Below are positions 54,988 to 64,000 of a DNA stretch of 64,000 nt, piece by piece. Source of the stretch: a bacterium (GTDB taxonomy: Bacteria > Cyanobacteriota > Vampirovibrionia > Gastranaerophilales > Gastranaerophilaceae); the NCBI GenBank assembly GCA_017470815.1, contig JAFUXT010000017.1, positions 1 to 64,000 of the forward strand. The letters are read 5' to 3'. The stretch's first letter is position 1, and each line of letters starts with the position of its first letter. The translations under genes and the position numbers were made by a program. The notes beneath the pieces are model-generated. The model did no database searches, was not told where the DNA came from, and saw nothing but the letters and a program-made list of their open reading frames with translations.

Positions 54988-57249
54988 ATGATAAGTCAAA
55001 CCAAAAAGTTATCTATCGCTTTTTACTGGCACATGCATCAGCCTGTTTATCAACTTACGCCGCAAGGCGATTATATTATGCCTTGGGTCAGGCTTCATGC
55101 TGTCAAAGATTATCTTGATATGATGATGTGGGTTGAAAAATTTGACAACCTGAAACTCAATTTTAACTATGTTCCGGTTCTTTTAGATTCTCTTATAGAT
55201 TATGAAAACGGTGCTCACGATATCCACTCAAGAATTACTGTTACCCCAGTTGAACAACTCTCCCACGAAGATAAAATCTTTATTATTAATAACTTTTTTG
55301 ATGCAAATTATCAAACAATGATTTTGCAAAACGAACAATACCACAATTTATACAAAAAATATCAGCAAAATATTGAAAGTACGGATATTTTTACAGAACA
55401 AGAATATTCTGATTTGATGGCACTATTCAATCTCGCATGGATTGATCCGTCTTTTAAAAATTCTGATGAAAGACTGCAAAGACTTGTGCAAAAAGGTAAA
55501 GACTATACCCTTGAAGACAGAATTGAAATAATAGAAATTCAGAGAGAAATAATAAGACAAATTATTCCGAAATTAAAAAAACTTGTTGCGGAAAATAAAA
55601 TAGAAGTTTCCACAAGTCCTTACTATCACCCGATTGTCCCAATTCTGATTGATTATAAAGCGATTAGAAATGACAATTCCGATACGGATGAATTATCAGA
55701 ACTTCATACGGAGGAAGATGCAAAAATTCAGACTAAAATGGCATTAGACCGTATTGAAAAATTGATAGGCAAACGCCCAAAAGGTATTTGGGCATCAGAA
55801 CAATGTGTCAGCCCAAATACACTTGAAATGCTTTCAGATTTGGGAGTTGAGTGGTCAATATCTGATGAAGGAAATCTTGCCCGTTCAATAGATTTTGAAT
55901 TTGTCCATGATTTTAAGGGATACCTTGAAGACCCTTATCATTTGTTAAAAACCTATTCATACAAAACTCGAAACTCTGATATAAAAATGATTTTCAGAGA
56001 ATCAACAATATATAATCTTGTAAGTTTTGAATATGCGAACCATAATCCTGTCGCAACGGCAAACGATTTATACGACAGAATAAAAGTAATGCAGGGAAAA
56101 ATTTTATCTTCCCCTGACCAAGACCACCTTTTAACTATTGCAATGGATGGGGAAAACTGTTGGGAAAATTATATAGATGACGGCAACACATTCCTGCAAA
56201 CCCTTTATGAACTTATTAGCAAAGATGAATCATTAGAAACCGTTTTAATTAGTGATTACATTGAAAAGACAAAAGAGCATAAAAAACTTAATAAGGTTGC
56301 AACAGGTGCAAGTTTTAACAGAGGTTACAAACTCTGGATAGATGAACCGGTTAAAGATATTGCATGGAAATATTTAAAACGGGCAAGAGAAGATTTTATA
56401 TCATTTTCAAAACGAGAACCAAACCACCCGAATCTTATTGATGCACAAAGAGAACTGTTTATCTGTGAAGGAAGTGACTGGTTCTGGTGGTATGGTGAAC
56501 CGAATTCTTCCGGCAGAGATAATATTTTTGACTTTTTGTACCGAACACATCTGAAAAATATATACAAAACTTTAGATTTAGATTATCCGAAATACCTTGA
56601 CGAACCACTGACAGGAGTTTCACTTGCAAGGCCGTCAAATTATCCGAAAGCACTTATTAGTCCTGAAGTAAACGGGAAAAATACAACAGATGACGACAGT
56701 TGGCTGAATGCGGGATGTATAGATATTCCTGACGGACCTGTGTTGAGAGAATCAAAACTTTTTGATAAAATTTGTTTCGGCAACGACAGTGAAAATTTTT
56801 ATTTGAGATTTTATCTAAATAAATATATTAAAGAAAATCAAACAACAATTCCTCGTACTTATCAGATGTATATTTATTTAAGAAAAGCAGGCAGAACACA
56901 AGCACTTGCGCCTATAAGACTTGTAAATAAATCCTCAAATATTCCGCCAATCGCACTTGAAAAATTTCATAATGAAATACAAATTTCAATAAGAGATAAT
57001 GAATTAAGATTTTTAAGACTTGTCAAAGCAATTCCGGGAGATATGTGGGTTCTTGAAAATTATAAATCAATGGAAGTTGTTTATGATGAAGTTTTGGATT
57101 TGAAAATACCTTTTGAAACTCTTGAAATAGAAAATGGCGAAAATTTAGAATTTTTATTCATAAATGCAAATTACGGGATGACTGATTTTTATATCCCTAA
57201 TGAAATGGTCTTGTCAGTTCTGCGACCGGAAGTTTCCGTCAAAAAGTAA
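54988..57249 (+). CDS. GH57 alpha-amylase/4-alpha-glucanotransferase-type enzyme
   Basis: 753 residues. The GH57 catalytic barrel opens with FYWHMHQPVY. The nucleophile Glu271 is in WASEQCVSP and the acid/base Asp387 in AMDGENCWE. A helical region follows, and the last 200 residues form a beta-rich C-terminal domain (CIDIPDGPVLRESKLFDKICFG) that may bind glucan. It differs from the branching enzyme at 4331. Substrate is probably starch or glycogen; amylase, amylopullulanase and glucanotransferase activities cannot be separated by eye. No signal peptide, so cytoplasmic. Monocistronic or leading into recG. Confidence 0.88.
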   Translation: MISQTKKLSIAFYWHMHQPVYQLTPQGDYIMPWVRLHAVKDYLDMMMWVEKFDNLKLNFNYVPVLLDSLIDYENGAHDIHSRITVTPVEQLSHEDKIFIINNFFDANYQTMILQNEQYHNLYKKYQQNIESTDIFTEQEYSDLMALFNLAWIDPSFKNSDERLQRLVQKGKDYTLEDRIEIIEIQREIIRQIIPKLKKLVAENKIEVSTSPYYHPIVPILIDYKAIRNDNSDTDELSELHTEEDAKIQTKMALDRIEKLIGKRPKGIWASEQCVSPNTLEMLSDLGVEWSISDEGNLARSIDFEFVHDFKGYLEDPYHLLKTYSYKTRNSDIKMIFRESTIYNLVSFEYANHNPVATANDLYDRIKVMQGKILSSPDQDHLLTIAMDGENCWENYIDDGNTFLQTLYELISKDESLETVLISDYIEKTKEHKKLNKVATGASFNRGYKLWIDEPVKDIAWKYLKRAREDFISFSKREPNHPNLIDAQRELFICEGSDWFWWYGEPNSSGRDNIFDFLYRTHLKNIYKTLDLDYPKYLDEPLTGVSLARPSNYPKALISPEVNGKNTTDDDSWLNAGCIDIPDGPVLRESKLFDKICFGNDSENFYLRFYLNKYIKENQTTIPRTYQMYIYLRKAGRTQALAPIRLVNKSSNIPPIALEKFHNEIQISIRDNELRFLRLVKAIPGDMWVLENYKSMEVVYDEVLDLKIPFETLEIENGENLEFLFINANYGMTDFYIPNEMVLSVLRPEVSVKK

Positions 57250-57256
57250 TATTTTA

Positions 57257-57265
57257 TGCTAAAAT
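57257..57265 (+). promoter_or_regulatory. Extended -10 box six bases before recG ATG
   Basis: TGCTAAAAT is followed by CTACTT and the ATG at 57272. The match to the folD, nadD, yidD and folP arrangement is exact in spacing. Confidence 0.6.
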
Positions 57266-57271
57266 CTACTT

Positions 57272-59665
57272 ATGCTTGATAATCTGGATAAAATAAAGCA
57301 GGCTCTTGATATAGAAGCGGAGTATCGCTACATTGATATTCACGGGAGAGAAAAAACTTTTTCCCAATTTATTCGTGCTGAAATAAAAAAAGAAATTAAA
57401 AAAGATAAAAAAAATCCACGCTGGGCAGTTTTGTATGAGGCGTTTGATGTTTACCCGTACGCAGGTGTTCCGGAAAGGCGCAGAGCAATTGAGCAGTTAG
57501 TCAAAATAATTAAACTTGAATTAAAAAAACAAAAACAAGACAAAGAAGAACAGGAAGAGCGTAATATTCAAAGTCAAAAACACCCATCCGAAGTTGATGT
57601 TATGTATATCAAAGGAGTTGGGCCAAAAGTTGCGTACAAATTCAATAAACTTGGAATTTATACCGCTCAGGATTTGATGATGTATTTCCCTAAAAAACAC
57701 ATTGATTATTCCTCTCGCACATTGATAAAAAATCTAAAAGAGGGACAAACTACAACTGTTTTTGGATACATAAAATCGGTTTCATCATTCAATACAAGGA
57801 ATAATCTTTCTATTACAAGGGTAACTATAAAAGACGAAAGCGGAAAATTTGAACTTTGCTTTTTTAATGCCAAAGGTAACAGATATGTTTTGGAAAGAAT
57901 GAAAGCACAATTCCCTGTCAATGCTGGCATAATGGTTTCAGGAGTTGTAAAACGGGACAATTATACTTTCGGACTGACAATGGATAAGCCGACTTATTCA
58001 ATTATGAGTGGAGAGTTTTTGGATAATCCTGATTCAAATTTGAATTTGGCAAGAATTGTTCCAATATATACCGTTTGCGAAGGTTTAAGTATAAAAACTC
58101 TGCGCAGGGCAATATTTAACGCAATTGAAATGTATCAGGAACATATAATAAATGTTTTGCCTGATTTTATCAGAAATAAATACGGAATATTAGATAAAAA
58201 GGATGCAATAAAACAAATACATTTCCCTGAAACTATGGAAATTTTGGAACAGTCAAGATTTTCGCTCATTTTTGAAGAACTGTTTTTAATTCAGTTAAAA
58301 CTGATAAGGTTAAGAGAATCAACCGCTAAAAATGTGCCGTCCTATGCTTTGAGCGTGCATCCTGACGGCTTGGTACAAAAATTTATAAAAAGTCTGCCGT
58401 TTGAACTTACATCGGGACAAAAAAATGCGGTAAATGAAATTTTAAACGACATGAATTCTTCTACACCTATGCAAAGACTTTTGCAGGGAGATGTCGGAAG
58501 CGGGAAAACAGTTGTTGCGACAATTATGCTTCTTGCTGCAATAGAAAACGGATTTCAGGGCGCATTTATGGCTCCGACGGAAATTCTTGCACAACAACAT
58601 TACAATAATCTTGTAAAATGGCTTACCCCTTTAGGTTTAAGTGTCGGTTTATTTATGGGGTCACAGAGCAAAAAAGTACGTAATCAGTTTGAAACCTCGC
58701 TTCGCAACGGGCAAATAAATATTGCAGTCGGAACACATGCACTAATTCAGGATAATATTGATTTCAATAATCTTGGGGCGATAGTTGTTGATGAACAACA
58801 CAGATTTGGTGTTCGCCAAAGAAATATACTGAAGAAAAAATCTCAAAATCCGCAAATGCTTACAACGACTGCAACCCCAATACCAAGAACACTTGCTCTT
58901 ACGGTTCATGGGGATTTGGATTTGACAATAATAGATGAACTTCCAAAGGGCAGAAAACCAATTAAAACCTACCTGACAGGTTCGCATAAAAAAGTATGGG
59001 AACTTATAAATGAACAAATTGAACAAGGCAGGCAGGCTTATGTTGTTTATCCGCTGATTGACGAAAGCGAAACTCTGTCCGCAAAAGCAGCAACTGAAGA
59101 AGCAAAAAATCTGCAGGAAAATATATTCCCTAAATTTAAAATCGGATTGTTGCACGGAAAACTAAAACCTGATGAAAAAGATTCGGTTATGAACGATTTT
59201 AAAGAAGGTAAGTATGATATCCTTGTATCAACAACTGTTGTTGAAGTCGGAGTTGATGTTCCTAATGCAACGGTTATGGTAATAGAAAATGCCGAACGAT
59301 TTGGACTTTCGCAATTGCATCAGTTAAGAGGCCGTGTCGGCAGAAGTGATTTGCAGTCATATTGTATTTTAATAACATCTTCACGTAAACCTGAAACAAT
59401 GGACAGACTTGGTATTATGACACAAACTAATGACGGTTTTGTTATTGCCGAAAAGGACTTGCAACTTAGGGGACCGGGTGAATTTTTAGGTACAAGACAA
59501 AGCGGTTTGCCTGATTTGATTATTTCTGATATTGTGCGGGATGCCAAAATCCTTGAACTCGCAAGAAATGAAGCGATTGATTTTGTAAAAACACAAGATA
59601 TTGAAAAATATCCAGCACTTCAAACAGTTACATCTTTAGAGATGTTTACCGGACTTGATATTTAA
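57272..59665 (+). CDS. recG: ATP-dependent DNA helicase RecG
   Basis: 797 residues. An N-terminal extension of about 100 residues is Lys/Glu-rich. Then comes the wedge/OB domain (IKGVGPKVAYKFNKLGI and LMMYFPKKHIDYS). The helicase core has Walker A GDVGSGKT near 406, DEQHRFG near 507, and the C-terminal QLHQLRGRVGRS plus GPGEFLGTRQSG. It unwinds stalled forks and branched intermediates. No ribosome-binding site; see the -10 box. The N-terminal extension is longer than in E. coli RecG (693). Confidence 0.96.
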   Translation: MLDNLDKIKQALDIEAEYRYIDIHGREKTFSQFIRAEIKKEIKKDKKNPRWAVLYEAFDVYPYAGVPERRRAIEQLVKIIKLELKKQKQDKEEQEERNIQSQKHPSEVDVMYIKGVGPKVAYKFNKLGIYTAQDLMMYFPKKHIDYSSRTLIKNLKEGQTTTVFGYIKSVSSFNTRNNLSITRVTIKDESGKFELCFFNAKGNRYVLERMKAQFPVNAGIMVSGVVKRDNYTFGLTMDKPTYSIMSGEFLDNPDSNLNLARIVPIYTVCEGLSIKTLRRAIFNAIEMYQEHIINVLPDFIRNKYGILDKKDAIKQIHFPETMEILEQSRFSLIFEELFLIQLKLIRLRESTAKNVPSYALSVHPDGLVQKFIKSLPFELTSGQKNAVNEILNDMNSSTPMQRLLQGDVGSGKTVVATIMLLAAIENGFQGAFMAPTEILAQQHYNNLVKWLTPLGLSVGLFMGSQSKKVRNQFETSLRNGQINIAVGTHALIQDNIDFNNLGAIVVDEQHRFGVRQRNILKKKSQNPQMLTTTATPIPRTLALTVHGDLDLTIIDELPKGRKPIKTYLTGSHKKVWELINEQIEQGRQAYVVYPLIDESETLSAKAATEEAKNLQENIFPKFKIGLLHGKLKPDEKDSVMNDFKEGKYDILVSTTVVEVGVDVPNATVMVIENAERFGLSQLHQLRGRVGRSDLQSYCILITSSRKPETMDRLGIMTQTNDGFVIAEKDLQLRGPGEFLGTRQSGLPDLIISDIVRDAKILELARNEAIDFVKTQDIEKYPALQTVTSLEMFTGLDI

Positions 59666-59668
59666 ATA

Positions 59669-59741
59669 TGTAAACAAATGTTACAAAAAATCCTTATTGT
59701 GAAATCTGACTTTTTCAAAATACTTTATAGACATGAGAGAG
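59669..59741 (+). promoter_or_regulatory. Conserved promoter region of coiled-coil gene 59763
   Basis: TGTAAACAAATGT (59669-59681) and AAAATACTTTATA (from 59717) are 48 bases apart, as upstream of the gene at 3532. The sequence between, with TTGTGAAATC, is also shared. Confidence 0.6.
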
Positions 59742-59762
59742 TTTAAATAAGGAGACGAGATT

Positions 59763-60095
59763 ATGGCATTTTTAGCATTAGCAAGTCAAAAAAGTTTACT
59801 CAACTTGCAAAAAAACTTTTTACAGTTGCAGTACACATCAATTATGAATCAGACTCAAGCGGCAGAAGCACAAATGGCAGCAATCAAAAAATCACACAAT
59901 GGTGAAACTGATTATGATGAATCTGAAGATGCAACTTATTTGTACTATGAGCAGTTAGATGAACAATTGAGTTCGGAAAAAGACTCTATTGATACTCAAA
60001 TGACTGCAATAGAAAACGAAATTTCTTCATTAAAAACACTTGTAAACAACAATGTAAAATCTGCTTGTACTTTGAACCTTGCATCAGGCGGTTAA
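59763..60095 (+). CDS. Small coiled-coil protein (paralogue of 3131)
   Basis: 110 residues. Residues 4-40 form a Leu/Gln coil (SQKSLLNLQKNFLQLQ). The centre has TDYDESEDATYLYYEQ, then a second coil (ISSLKTLVNNNVK), then CTLNLASGG. The order and the NNxK-strand-Gly ending match the gene at 3131. No known family. AAGGAGACGAGATT precedes the ATG. The promoter region is also shared with 3131, so both probably belong to one regulon. Confidence 0.78.
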   Translation: MAFLALASQKSLLNLQKNFLQLQYTSIMNQTQAAEAQMAAIKKSHNGETDYDESEDATYLYYEQLDEQLSSEKDSIDTQMTAIENEISSLKTLVNNNVKSACTLNLASGG

Positions 60096-60103
60096 GGATA
60101 ATC

Positions 60104-60133
60104 TGTCATGCTGAACTTGTTTCAGCATCTCAC
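60104..60133. repeat. REP-like palindrome
   Basis: TGTCATGCTGAA is followed by TTCAGCAT, giving an imperfect hairpin with a CTTG loop. This type of sequence is a common dispersed intergenic repeat in several phyla. Confidence 0.55.
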
Positions 60134-60185
60134 ACCAAACGTATTGATATGAATTTCGAGATATATTCGGAAAGACAAAAGAAAA

Positions 60186-61022
60186 TTACAATGAGTTTTC
60201 AAACAGTTCCACTGTGTTGAGCATCAATGATGCAATAGTCATTGGGCCAACTCCACCCGGAACAGGCGAAATATATGATGCAATTTTTGAAGATGTCTCA
60301 AAATCTACGTCTCCATGCAACTTGCCTGAGGCATCTTTAAAAATTCCCACATCAACAACTACACAACCCGATTTTAACATTTCCCCTTTTATAATATTTT
60401 TTCCCACTGCAGAAACAATTATGTCTGCAGTTTTTGTTATTTGTTCAAGGTCTTTTGTATGACTGTGGCAAACTGTCACGGTAGCATTACGATTAAGAAG
60501 CATTTGTGACATCGGGCGGCCGACAATATTTGAACGACCTATAACAACGGCATGTTTGCCCTCAAGTTTTATGCCATATTCGTCTAAAAGTTTCAAAACA
60601 CCTTTTGGAGTGCAAGGATAAACATAAGGTTTTTCGCCTGAAAAAAGTTTGCCGAAATTGTGAGGTGTAAACCCGTCCACATCTTTTTCCGGGGCAATAG
60701 CATTTATAATATTTGTTTTTGAAATATGCTCAGGCAAAGGAAGTTGAACCAAAATAGCATGAACAGATTTATCACTATTTAATTCATTTATTTTATCAAT
60801 TAAAACCTGTTCCTTTACATCAGACGGATAATTTATAACTTCTGAAATTATACCGATTTTTTGAGCGCATTTTTGTTTATTGCCAACATATATTTTACTT
60901 GCGGAATCCTCTCCGACAAGTATAACAACAAGTTTTGGTTTAACAGAAAAACTGCTGATTTTTTTTGCCAACTCATCAAGAATTTTATCTCTTAATTTTT
61001 TACCGTCTAATATTATAGCCAT
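60186..61022 (-). CDS. folD: Bifunctional methylene-THF dehydrogenase/cyclohydrolase
   Basis: 278 residues. VGEDSASKIYVGNKQKCAQ contains the active-site Tyr-x-x-x-Lys. VQLPLPEHI and PEKDVDGF are family signatures. The nucleotide region VVIGRSNIVGRPM and PVPGGVGPMT finish the fold. It interconverts methylene- and 10-formyl-THF, the donor for Fmt (45014). -10 box six bases before the ATG; no ribosome-binding site. Confidence 0.96.
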   Translation of the reverse strand: MAIILDGKKLRDKILDELAKKISSFSVKPKLVVILVGEDSASKIYVGNKQKCAQKIGIISEVINYPSDVKEQVLIDKINELNSDKSVHAILVQLPLPEHISKTNIINAIAPEKDVDGFTPHNFGKLFSGEKPYVYPCTPKGVLKLLDEYGIKLEGKHAVVIGRSNIVGRPMSQMLLNRNATVTVCHSHTKDLEQITKTADIIVSAVGKNIIKGEMLKSGCVVVDVGIFKDASGKLHGDVDFETSSKIASYISPVPGGVGPMTIASLMLNTVELFENSL

Positions 61023-61028
61023 GCAAAA

Positions 61029-61037
61029 ATTATAGCA
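61029..61037 (-). promoter_or_regulatory. Extended -10 box six bases before folD ATG
   Basis: On the minus strand TGCTATAAT, TTTTGC and the ATG at 61022 follow one another, the best match of the leaderless group. Confidence 0.65.
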
Positions 61038-61093
61038 TAAAATTATTTTTTGCAGAAAGTTGAAAATCCGAGGGTTTGTATCAAAAAGGTTTA

Positions 61094-61122
61094 TTGCAAG
61101 AGTGCTAAATCTTTGCTATAAT
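61094..61122 (+). promoter_or_regulatory. Promoter of prepilin gene
   Basis: TTGCAA (61094-61099), a 17-base spacer and TATAAT (61117-61122) with TTTGC before it. AAGGAG follows before the ATG. Confidence 0.8.
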
Positions 61123-61140
61123 ATAGAAAAAGGAGTGAGT

Positions 61141-61815
61141 ATGAAAAAAGGCTTTACGCTAACGGAACTTTTAATGGCATTGACTATTGTCGGGGTTTTG
61201 GCGGTTTTGACAATCCCTATATTGATGAATAATATCCACAACCGTGTTTTTGCAAATCAGGTCAAAAATATGGCTGCGACTATCGAACAACTTGCTCAGG
61301 ACGAACTTATTACACACAGAACAAGAGATTTGTCAGACACAGATTTTGAAAGTGCAACAAAACTATTGACTGAAAATCACTTTTCTATTGCAAAAAGTTG
61401 TACATCTGATGAATCATTGACCAAATGTTGGAAAACTAATGCAACAGGAAAAGATAAGGTTACATATAAATCTTTGAATAAAGCAAACTATTCTTTTGGT
61501 GCAGGTCGTACAATAATTTTAAAAAATGGTGTAATGATTAAATACAGTAATGAATCTAATGATGGAAAAACAGTAGGTTTCATATTCATGGATGTAAATG
61601 GTAATGATAAACCTAACTTGTTAGGTAGAGATGTTTTTGGTTTTTATGTTACTCCGAAAGGACATGTAGCAGATTCTTCTATCTTGTCTGATACAGATAT
61701 TTCTATAGAAACAAAGGTAAATAATTGCAAAAGTAATACAACAGGCGGATTTGGGAAAAGTTCTGCTCATTGTTACGGCGCCCTTGCAGACAACGGCTGG
61801 AAGATGGATTATTAA
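61141..61815 (+). CDS. Type IV pilin/pseudopilin-like protein
   Basis: 224 residues. The N-terminus MKKG followed by FTLTELLMALTIVGVLAVL is a class III prepilin signal: cleavage after Gly4, Glu5 of the mature protein present, and a hydrophobic stem. The remainder is a globular domain with several Cys residues (CTSDESLTKC, NNCKSN, HCYG). It would be processed by a prepilin peptidase and assembled into a pilus or type II-like pseudopilus; no other pilus genes are in the window. AAGGAG lies seven bases before the ATG, which fixes the start. Confidence 0.88.
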   Translation: MKKGFTLTELLMALTIVGVLAVLTIPILMNNIHNRVFANQVKNMAATIEQLAQDELITHRTRDLSDTDFESATKLLTENHFSIAKSCTSDESLTKCWKTNATGKDKVTYKSLNKANYSFGAGRTIILKNGVMIKYSNESNDGKTVGFIFMDVNGNDKPNLLGRDVFGFYVTPKGHVADSSILSDTDISIETKVNNCKSNTTGGFGKSSAHCYGALADNGWKMDY

Positions 61816-61856
61816 TTGTCATTGCAGTACATGTCAGGCAATTATTTACATAAAAA

Positions 61857-62345
61857 ATATTATGAGAATATCTTGCTAAGATATTCTTAATATGTTCACT
61901 TTTCTTTTTGATTGCGACGCAAAAAGAAAAGTGAACCGAAAAGAAAAACACGCAAAGGTATAATACCGCCTTACGGCGGCATAAGACTGCTAACGCAGTA
62001 ATATGTGTTTTTGTCCTTACGGACAAAAATCTCTCAGCGCGCCTAAAACTACGGCGCGCGCTTGAGTAACGACCTTTACGAAGTGAGCAATCATTGTTTG
62101 CGACACAACAACAAGGCGGGATTTGTTTGAACGATAGTGAGTTATCCCGCCTGTATGTGGAGCATAGCCCGAACAGATTTTACCCCACCTAACCTCCCCC
62201 TTTGGGGAGGAACAGTGCGAGGGCGTACAAATGATTAGCGAACGGAGTGCAGGTCGTGGTTTGGAGGCACTTTTGCCACCAAAAGTGCCCCCGTCCGGAG
62301 GACCCTGCGGAGCATATTTTATATACCGATAATATTTTTTATGTA
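61857..62345. repeat. Hairpin-array element D (489 bp, long type, inverted)
   Basis: Ends are TACATAAAAAATATTAT and its complement. The interior runs in the opposite direction to element B: stem of GTTCACTTTTCTTTTTG, CCGCC/GGCGG, ACTGC/GCAGT, TTTTTGTCC/GGACAAAAA, then the shared 200 bases with GGCGGGAT and its partner. Near its right end CACTTTTG pairs with CAAAAGTG. Confidence 0.9.
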
Positions 62346-62536
62346 CAAAACATGTAACTAATTACTTGACATGTACAATTACGAGCAAACGCAGTTTGCG
62401 TAGTAATCTCATTAATTCAACAATAGAACAACTTTGACATGAGTTAGTTTCAACGGGTACAGATAATACCTTTCTCCCGTTGGTAGAGGGGGTAAGTTTA
62501 TAGGTCGGGTTGAAAACTGACCTATTCGCTATTCGC

Positions 62537-62770
62537 TTATACAACCTTTTCAAACTTAATTCCGAGTTCATTCAATTTGTTTATAACTGCAACAGTCGGA
62601 GTCGGAAATTCTATTCTGTCATTGTGAAAAGTTGCAGGAACACGATATTTTTTTGTAATATCCAAAATTTCATTATATAAATATGGTCTTGCCACATTCT
62701 TTTCAGACTTTGCAAATATATTTGCTGATTTCCAGCCTGTGTAAACTGAGGTAATTGCATTCGTACGCAT
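62537..62770 (-). CDS. Small hypothetical protein
   Basis: 77 residues, with an N-terminal SVYTGWKSAN segment and then a mixed region ending VINKLNELGIKFEKVV. No family is recognised. AAAGGAAT lies before the ATG. The 190 bases to its left, up to element D, contain no gene I can support. Confidence 0.6.
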   Translation of the reverse strand: MRTNAITSVYTGWKSANIFAKSEKNVARPYLYNEILDITKKYRVPATFHNDRIEFPTPTVAVINKLNELGIKFEKVV

Positions 62771-62919
62771 AATTATTATTCCTTTATTAGTAACAATACA
62801 ATTAAAGAATAAAGAAAGTGTATTTTCTACACTTTATAAACTTATATTAAGATTGTTCTTGACGAAAAATTTTAATTCAAGCATACTATAAGTGTTATAC
62901 ATTATATAAGGAGTTTTAT

Positions 62920-64000
62920 ATGTCAGCATTACAGACAACCATTTTAGAACACATTAATTCCCCGCAGGATGTAAAAAAACTTTCTTTAGATGAAATGAAT
63001 ACACTTGCAGGTGAGATAAGACAGGGAATTTTAAACAGAGTAGATAAAGTCGGCGGTCACTTAGGTCCGGATTTGGGTATTGTTGAGGCAACTATTGCGC
63101 TTCATTATGTTTTTAATTCGCCTGTTGATAAGTTTATTTTTGATGTTTCGCATCAATGTTATCCACACAAAATGCTTACAGGCAGAAAGCAGGGCTTTTT
63201 AGACCCGCTTAATCATCCTGAAATTTCAGGCTATTCAAATCAAAACGAAAGCGAACATGATCATTTTATGATTGGTCATACTTCAACATCAATCACGCTT
63301 GCAACAGGGGTTGCCAAAGCAAGAGATTTAAAAGGTGAGAATTATAATGTAGTTGCTTTAATCGGGGATGGTTCACTTTCGGGAGGTGAAGCATTTGAAG
63401 GTTTTAACAACGCATCTGTTTTGGGTTCTAATTTTATTATAATTGTAAACGATAATGAAATGTCTATTGCCGAAAACCAAGGCGGGTTATACAAGAATCT
63501 GAAAGAATTAAGAGAATCAAACGGAACTTGCGCAAACAATTGGTTTAAAGCGTTCGGATTTGATTATATTTATGTTGAACAGGGCAATGATATTGAATCA
63601 CTTATAAAAGCATTTTCTGATGTAAAAGATTCAACAAGACCTGTTGTTGTTCATATTCACACATTAAAAGGTAAAGGTTTTGAGAAAGCGGAACAAAATA
63701 AAGAATGGGGACACTGGTCAATTCCGGGGTTAATCAGCCAAAATCTTTCCCCATCAGGCTCTAATGCTCCTGAGTGTTATGAAACAATTACAAAAGAGTA
63801 TATTCTGAACAAAGTAAAACAAGACAGTTCTGTTATAGCCGTCAATGCAGCAACTCCGGGGGTATTTTGGTGGGATAGCGAATTTAGAAATAAGTTAGGT
63901 AAAAATTACACAGATGTCGGCATCGCTGAACAACATGCAACCGGTTACGCATCAGGGCTTGCAAGAAACGGGGCAAAACCGATTTTCGGAGTAATGACTT
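62920..64000 (+). CDS. dxs: 1-deoxy-D-xylulose-5-phosphate synthase-like, 3' end outside window
   Basis: 360 residues are visible and the frame is open at the window end. The Dxs signatures are DVSHQCYPHKMLTGR, ESEHDHFMIGHTSTSI and the thiamine diphosphate motif GDGSLSGGEAFEGFNN; NDNEMSI also matches. The second Pyr domain begins near residue 300 with VNAATPG and YTDVGIAEQH, where the Glu should activate the cofactor. The N-terminal part is a little shorter than in E. coli Dxs, so a Dxs-like transketolase variant is not excluded. It joins pyruvate and glyceraldehyde-3-phosphate in the MEP pathway. AAGGAG lies eight bases before the ATG. Confidence 0.88.
   Translation, partial: MSALQTTILEHINSPQDVKKLSLDEMNTLAGEIRQGILNRVDKVGGHLGPDLGIVEATIALHYVFNSPVDKFIFDVSHQCYPHKMLTGRKQGFLDPLNHPEISGYSNQNESEHDHFMIGHTSTSITLATGVAKARDLKGENYNVVALIGDGSLSGGEAFEGFNNASVLGSNFIIIVNDNEMSIAENQGGLYKNLKELRESNGTCANNWFKAFGFDYIYVEQGNDIESLIKAFSDVKDSTRPVVVHIHTLKGKGFEKAEQNKEWGHWSIPGLISQNLSPSGSNAPECYETITKEYILNKVKQDSSVIAVNAATPGVFWWDSEFRNKLGKNYTDVGIAEQHATGYASGLARNGAKPIFGVMT

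Overview
This 64 kb window is a low-GC bacterial chromosome segment with densely packed genes, most of them on the + strand. It carries many housekeeping genes: fusA, mutS, obg, gyrB, recG, def, fmt, folP, folD, nadD, coaE, cysK and dxs. I infer an uncultured-type non-photosynthetic relative of Cyanobacteria (Melainabacteria/Vampirovibrionia, Gastranaerophilales-like). The reasons are the AT-rich code, two GH57 glycosidases, a long GyrB with the large C-terminal insertion seen in many Gram-negatives, a type IV pilin-like protein, and many hypothetical proteins that begin with a short N-terminal motif ending in a Phe followed by Gly, Lys or Gln. No 16S rRNA is present, so the assignment is inference.

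Layout. 1-6.3 kb: the 3' end of fusA, a lone CheR-like methyltransferase, small proteins, a GH57 branching enzyme and tRNA-Asp. 6.3-15.6 kb: an accessory island lying between tRNA-Asp and tRNA-Met. It has a type IIG restriction-modification enzyme, an adjacent PD-(D/E)XK-like protein of unknown function, two small genes, a DUF1016-type nuclease, a hypoxanthine/uracil-DNA glycosylase and the C-terminal part of a tyrosine recombinase. 15.7-34.2 kb: core genes (thioesterase-rluB-coaE, a CHAP hydrolase, a DAACS symporter, an M16 protease, mscL, a purD-like gene, mutS, obg). 34.2-48 kb: a radical SAM protein, folP, yidD, an AI-2E family protein, tRNA-Leu with an unusual repeat leader, a degenerate purH-like gene and def-fmt-aroH. 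49-64 kb: nadD-yqeK, cysK, gyrB, a second GH57 enzyme, recG, folD, a prepilin and the 5' part of a dxs-like gene.

The most unusual material is outside the obvious genes. (1) Four intergenic elements of 433-583 bp share terminal inverted repeats and consist largely of consecutive perfect hairpins. (2) A threefold tandem array of split, tRNA-Leu-like 5' halves sits immediately upstream of tRNA-Leu and shows compensatory change in one stem; tRNA-Met has a comparable truncated copy upstream. (3) A recurrent extended -10 box lies exactly six bases before the start codon of at least six genes, suggesting a class of leaderless mRNAs. (4) A family of small coiled-coil proteins shares a conserved long promoter region. 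(5) A cluster of seven AGTTTGAYA motifs marks the left edge of the accessory island.

Working relationships. def-fmt-aroH form an overlapping operon, with def and fmt acting on the formyl group of initiator Met. nadD-yqeK and thioesterase-rluB-coaE are also translationally coupled. The two GH57 enzymes point to glycogen/alpha-glucan metabolism. The accessory island looks like a defence-type cargo that has lost its own mobility.
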